Of a DNA stretch of 54,899 nucleotides, positions 53,677 through 54,899 are shown piece after piece. Position numbers and translations under genes: made by a program. Position 1 is the first letter of the stretch, and every line of letters begins with the position of its first letter. Under the pieces are notes generated by a model, which saw only the letters and a program-made list of their open reading frames with translations, was not told the origin of the DNA and did not search any database. This DNA comes from Verrucomicrobiota bacterium (GTDB taxonomy: Bacteria; Verrucomicrobiota; Kiritimatiellia; JAAZAB01). The stretch is from contig JAHIJO010000041.1 of the NCBI GenBank assembly GCA_018898455.1, positions 1 to 54,899 of the forward strand. The letters are read 5' to 3'.

Positions 53677-53777
53677 GGTGCTACTCCTATCACTGTTTCG
53701 AGTTCACGTTCTTACGCTATAGTAACTGTTCCTCCTTGGCGGCGCCAAAAACCAGTCCGCGGAGAGAACGTCGTTTT

Positions 53778-54899
53778 CTACCTGACCACGACCTTCACCG
53801 TGTTTTGGAACTCATTCGGCTTGGCCCGATGCCAGCTCACGTCGGGCTTGACGCCTTTGACTTCGCCTTTGCGCCCATCCGCGGTTTCGACGCGCACGGT
53901 ATAAGTGTACGCCGTCTCCTTGTCCGGCTTGCGGGAGAGCGGCTTGATTGAAGTCGTCTGCACGAGCGAAACAAGTACCAGCGTCTTCGCCGTATCACGT
54001 GGCGGCGGCGTATGCCCATCCGCGCCCGTCTTCGTCTCGCGCAGGACGTTCACCTTCGCCCGTCCTTTGAACCAGTTTTTCTGACCGACGAAATACGGCT
54101 TTCCGTCCGGCGAGGCTTGAGCAGACACGTATATGTACTTCTGTCCCGTCATGAGATTTTCGGCGGGATATCTGACGTTGTCCTGCTCGCTTTTCGCGGC
54201 GGAGCGTTCCTCCAAACCAACATCCATCACGATATCCCGGACGTCCTTCTCGTTGTCCTGCTCGTTGACGACGGTAACCGTCGCGCCTTCAACGGGCTTT
54301 CCGTCCTTGTCCACCGCCAGCACGTCGAGATAGTACTTGTGCCGCAGTATTGTGCCGTCGAATCCCAGCATCCCGAAGCGGCAGTTGACGGCGTTGGCAG
54401 TTCCGCCCTTGATCCCGGGGCAAAGGTAGTACCCACCGGCAGACTGCCGGCGGAAATCCACCTTGCTGAAGTCGCAGTCCACGAAGTCCATGCCGACGGG
54501 TTCCGGTTTCAGCTCGCCAAACTGATCGCCACCGAAGAACATAACGGCCTCATTACCCGTTTTCCCCTCGAACACGCATCCGCGCACGGTCAGATCCTGC
54601 ACAGGCACCACGAAGTTAAAATTAATCGCCCCGGCCAACCGGGTGAACCTGCTGTCTTCCAAATGAAGGGTATGTACACCCCGGATACTTAGACCGGAGA
54701 AGTTGTCGATGGTGGAATCCTTCACCCACAGGATACCCTTGAAGGTGCTGACGTCCTCGCCCACGCCTTCGAAAGAGAACGGCGCATCGCCCGTTGTGGT
54801 CAACGTCGCCTTGTTCAGCCGGATGGTCACGTCGTTGCCGAACTTTATCTTGCGCTCGCCCGGGGCGCCGCAGGCCATTTTCAAGGTCGAATTTTCCAT
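53778..54899 (-). CDS. C-terminal part of a beta-helix/surface-type protein (partial, runs off window)
   Basis: A 373-residue C-terminal fragment; the frame is open to the window edge, so the first codon shown is not the true start. The first 180 residues have the repeating short strands of a parallel beta-helix (SFEGVGEDVSTFKGILWVKD, FSGLSIRGVHTLHLEDSRFT, VQDLTVRGCVFEGK), followed by an immunoglobulin-like or carboxypeptidase-regulatory-like segment (YYLDVLAVDKDGKPVEGATV) and a tail rich in charged residues. A role in polysaccharide binding or cleavage is likely for such architectures, but I cannot name the family. Confidence 0.55.
   Translation of the reverse strand: MENSTLKMACGAPGERKIKFGNDVTIRLNKATLTTTGDAPFSFEGVGEDVSTFKGILWVKDSTIDNFSGLSIRGVHTLHLEDSRFTRLAGAINFNFVVPVQDLTVRGCVFEGKTGNEAVMFFGGDQFGELKPEPVGMDFVDCDFSKVDFRRQSAGGYYLCPGIKGGTANAVNCRFGMLGFDGTILRHKYYLDVLAVDKDGKPVEGATVTVVNEQDNEKDVRDIVMDVGLEERSAAKSEQDNVRYPAENLMTGQKYIYVSAQASPDGKPYFVGQKNWFKGRAKVNVLRETKTGADGHTPPPRDTAKTLVLVSLVQTTSIKPLSRKPDKETAYTYTVRVETADGRKGEVKGVKPDVSWHRAKPNEFQNTVKVVVR

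Noticed and set aside
1-54899. CRISPR array or rRNA genes
   Set aside because: No regularly spaced direct repeats and no rRNA-like conserved stretches were seen on either strand.

Overview
The window is a GC-rich, gene-dense chromosomal segment from a bacterium I would place, by inference only, in the PVC superphylum, most likely Kiritimatiellota or Lentisphaerota. The reasons are the mix of families: two uroporphyrinogen-decarboxylase-like paralogs, a DUF2961/GH172 protein, a GHL6-like glycosyl hydrolase, FG-GAP/VCBS-type and DUF1566 surface proteins, a DUF5107 fragment, a bacterial glycerol-1-phosphate dehydrogenase, and many small hairpin repeats between genes. A full-length pyruvate:ferredoxin oxidoreductase and an iron-sulfur-rich proline-type dehydrogenase point to anaerobic life. 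There is no rRNA, no tRNA that I can fold by eye, and no CRISPR array.

Layout. 1-2.1 kb: a tRNA-dihydrouridine synthase followed by debris (ORF6N fragment, ISNCY transposase fragment). 2.1-7.7 kb: a family 2 glycosyltransferase, then an E2-E3 pair of a 2-oxoacid dehydrogenase complex without E1, then a zinc-type dehydrogenase. 7.7-13.1 kb: an inverted-repeat element, an SGNH hydrolase, a fucose/arabinose-isomerase-like enzyme, a gene broken next to an integrase fragment, a secreted protein and a UroD-like protein. 13.2-18.1 kb: a co-directional cluster (zinc dehydrogenase, TIM-barrel epimerase, RidA, Kbl, acyltransferase-like protein) that looks like threonine or aminoketone breakdown. 18.1-21.7 kb: an outer-membrane protein, then a small coiled-coil protein translationally overlapping two family 4 glycosyltransferases. 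22.3-24.9 kb: a well-formed promoter, class II aldolase and glycerol-1-phosphate dehydrogenase.

24.9-36.4 kb is the accessory and decaying part: a nonsense-mutated AAA ATPase with a perfect palindrome at its start, an AraC tail, a purple-acid-phosphatase-like enzyme, an FG-GAP protein, a glycosyl hydrolase whose 5' end abuts a frameshifted ISAs1-type element, and a type IIG restriction gene cut off at the other end of that element. PriA, YjbQ and a DUF2442 protein are the ordinary genes here. 36.4-42.7 kb holds the most striking unit: a tight minus-strand operon of 1-pyrroline-5-carboxylate dehydrogenase, an 1181-residue fused flavo-iron-sulfur electron-transfer protein, and a DAO-type FAD oxidoreductase, read here as a proline (or hydroxyproline) oxidising complex.

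42.8-54.9 kb: a second UroD-like protein divergent from a homocysteine S-methyltransferase with a PemK-type toxin-antitoxin remnant between them, an alkaline-phosphatase-superfamily enzyme, a 140-bp inverted-repeat element, PFOR, a DUF5107 fragment, the GH172 protein, a DUF1566 protein and the 3' part of a surface or carbohydrate-related protein running off the window. Metabolically the segment ties amino-acid breakdown (threonine-like, proline-like) and sugar breakdown to acetyl-CoA and reduced ferredoxin. All function calls rest on reading motifs by eye; no database search was possible.
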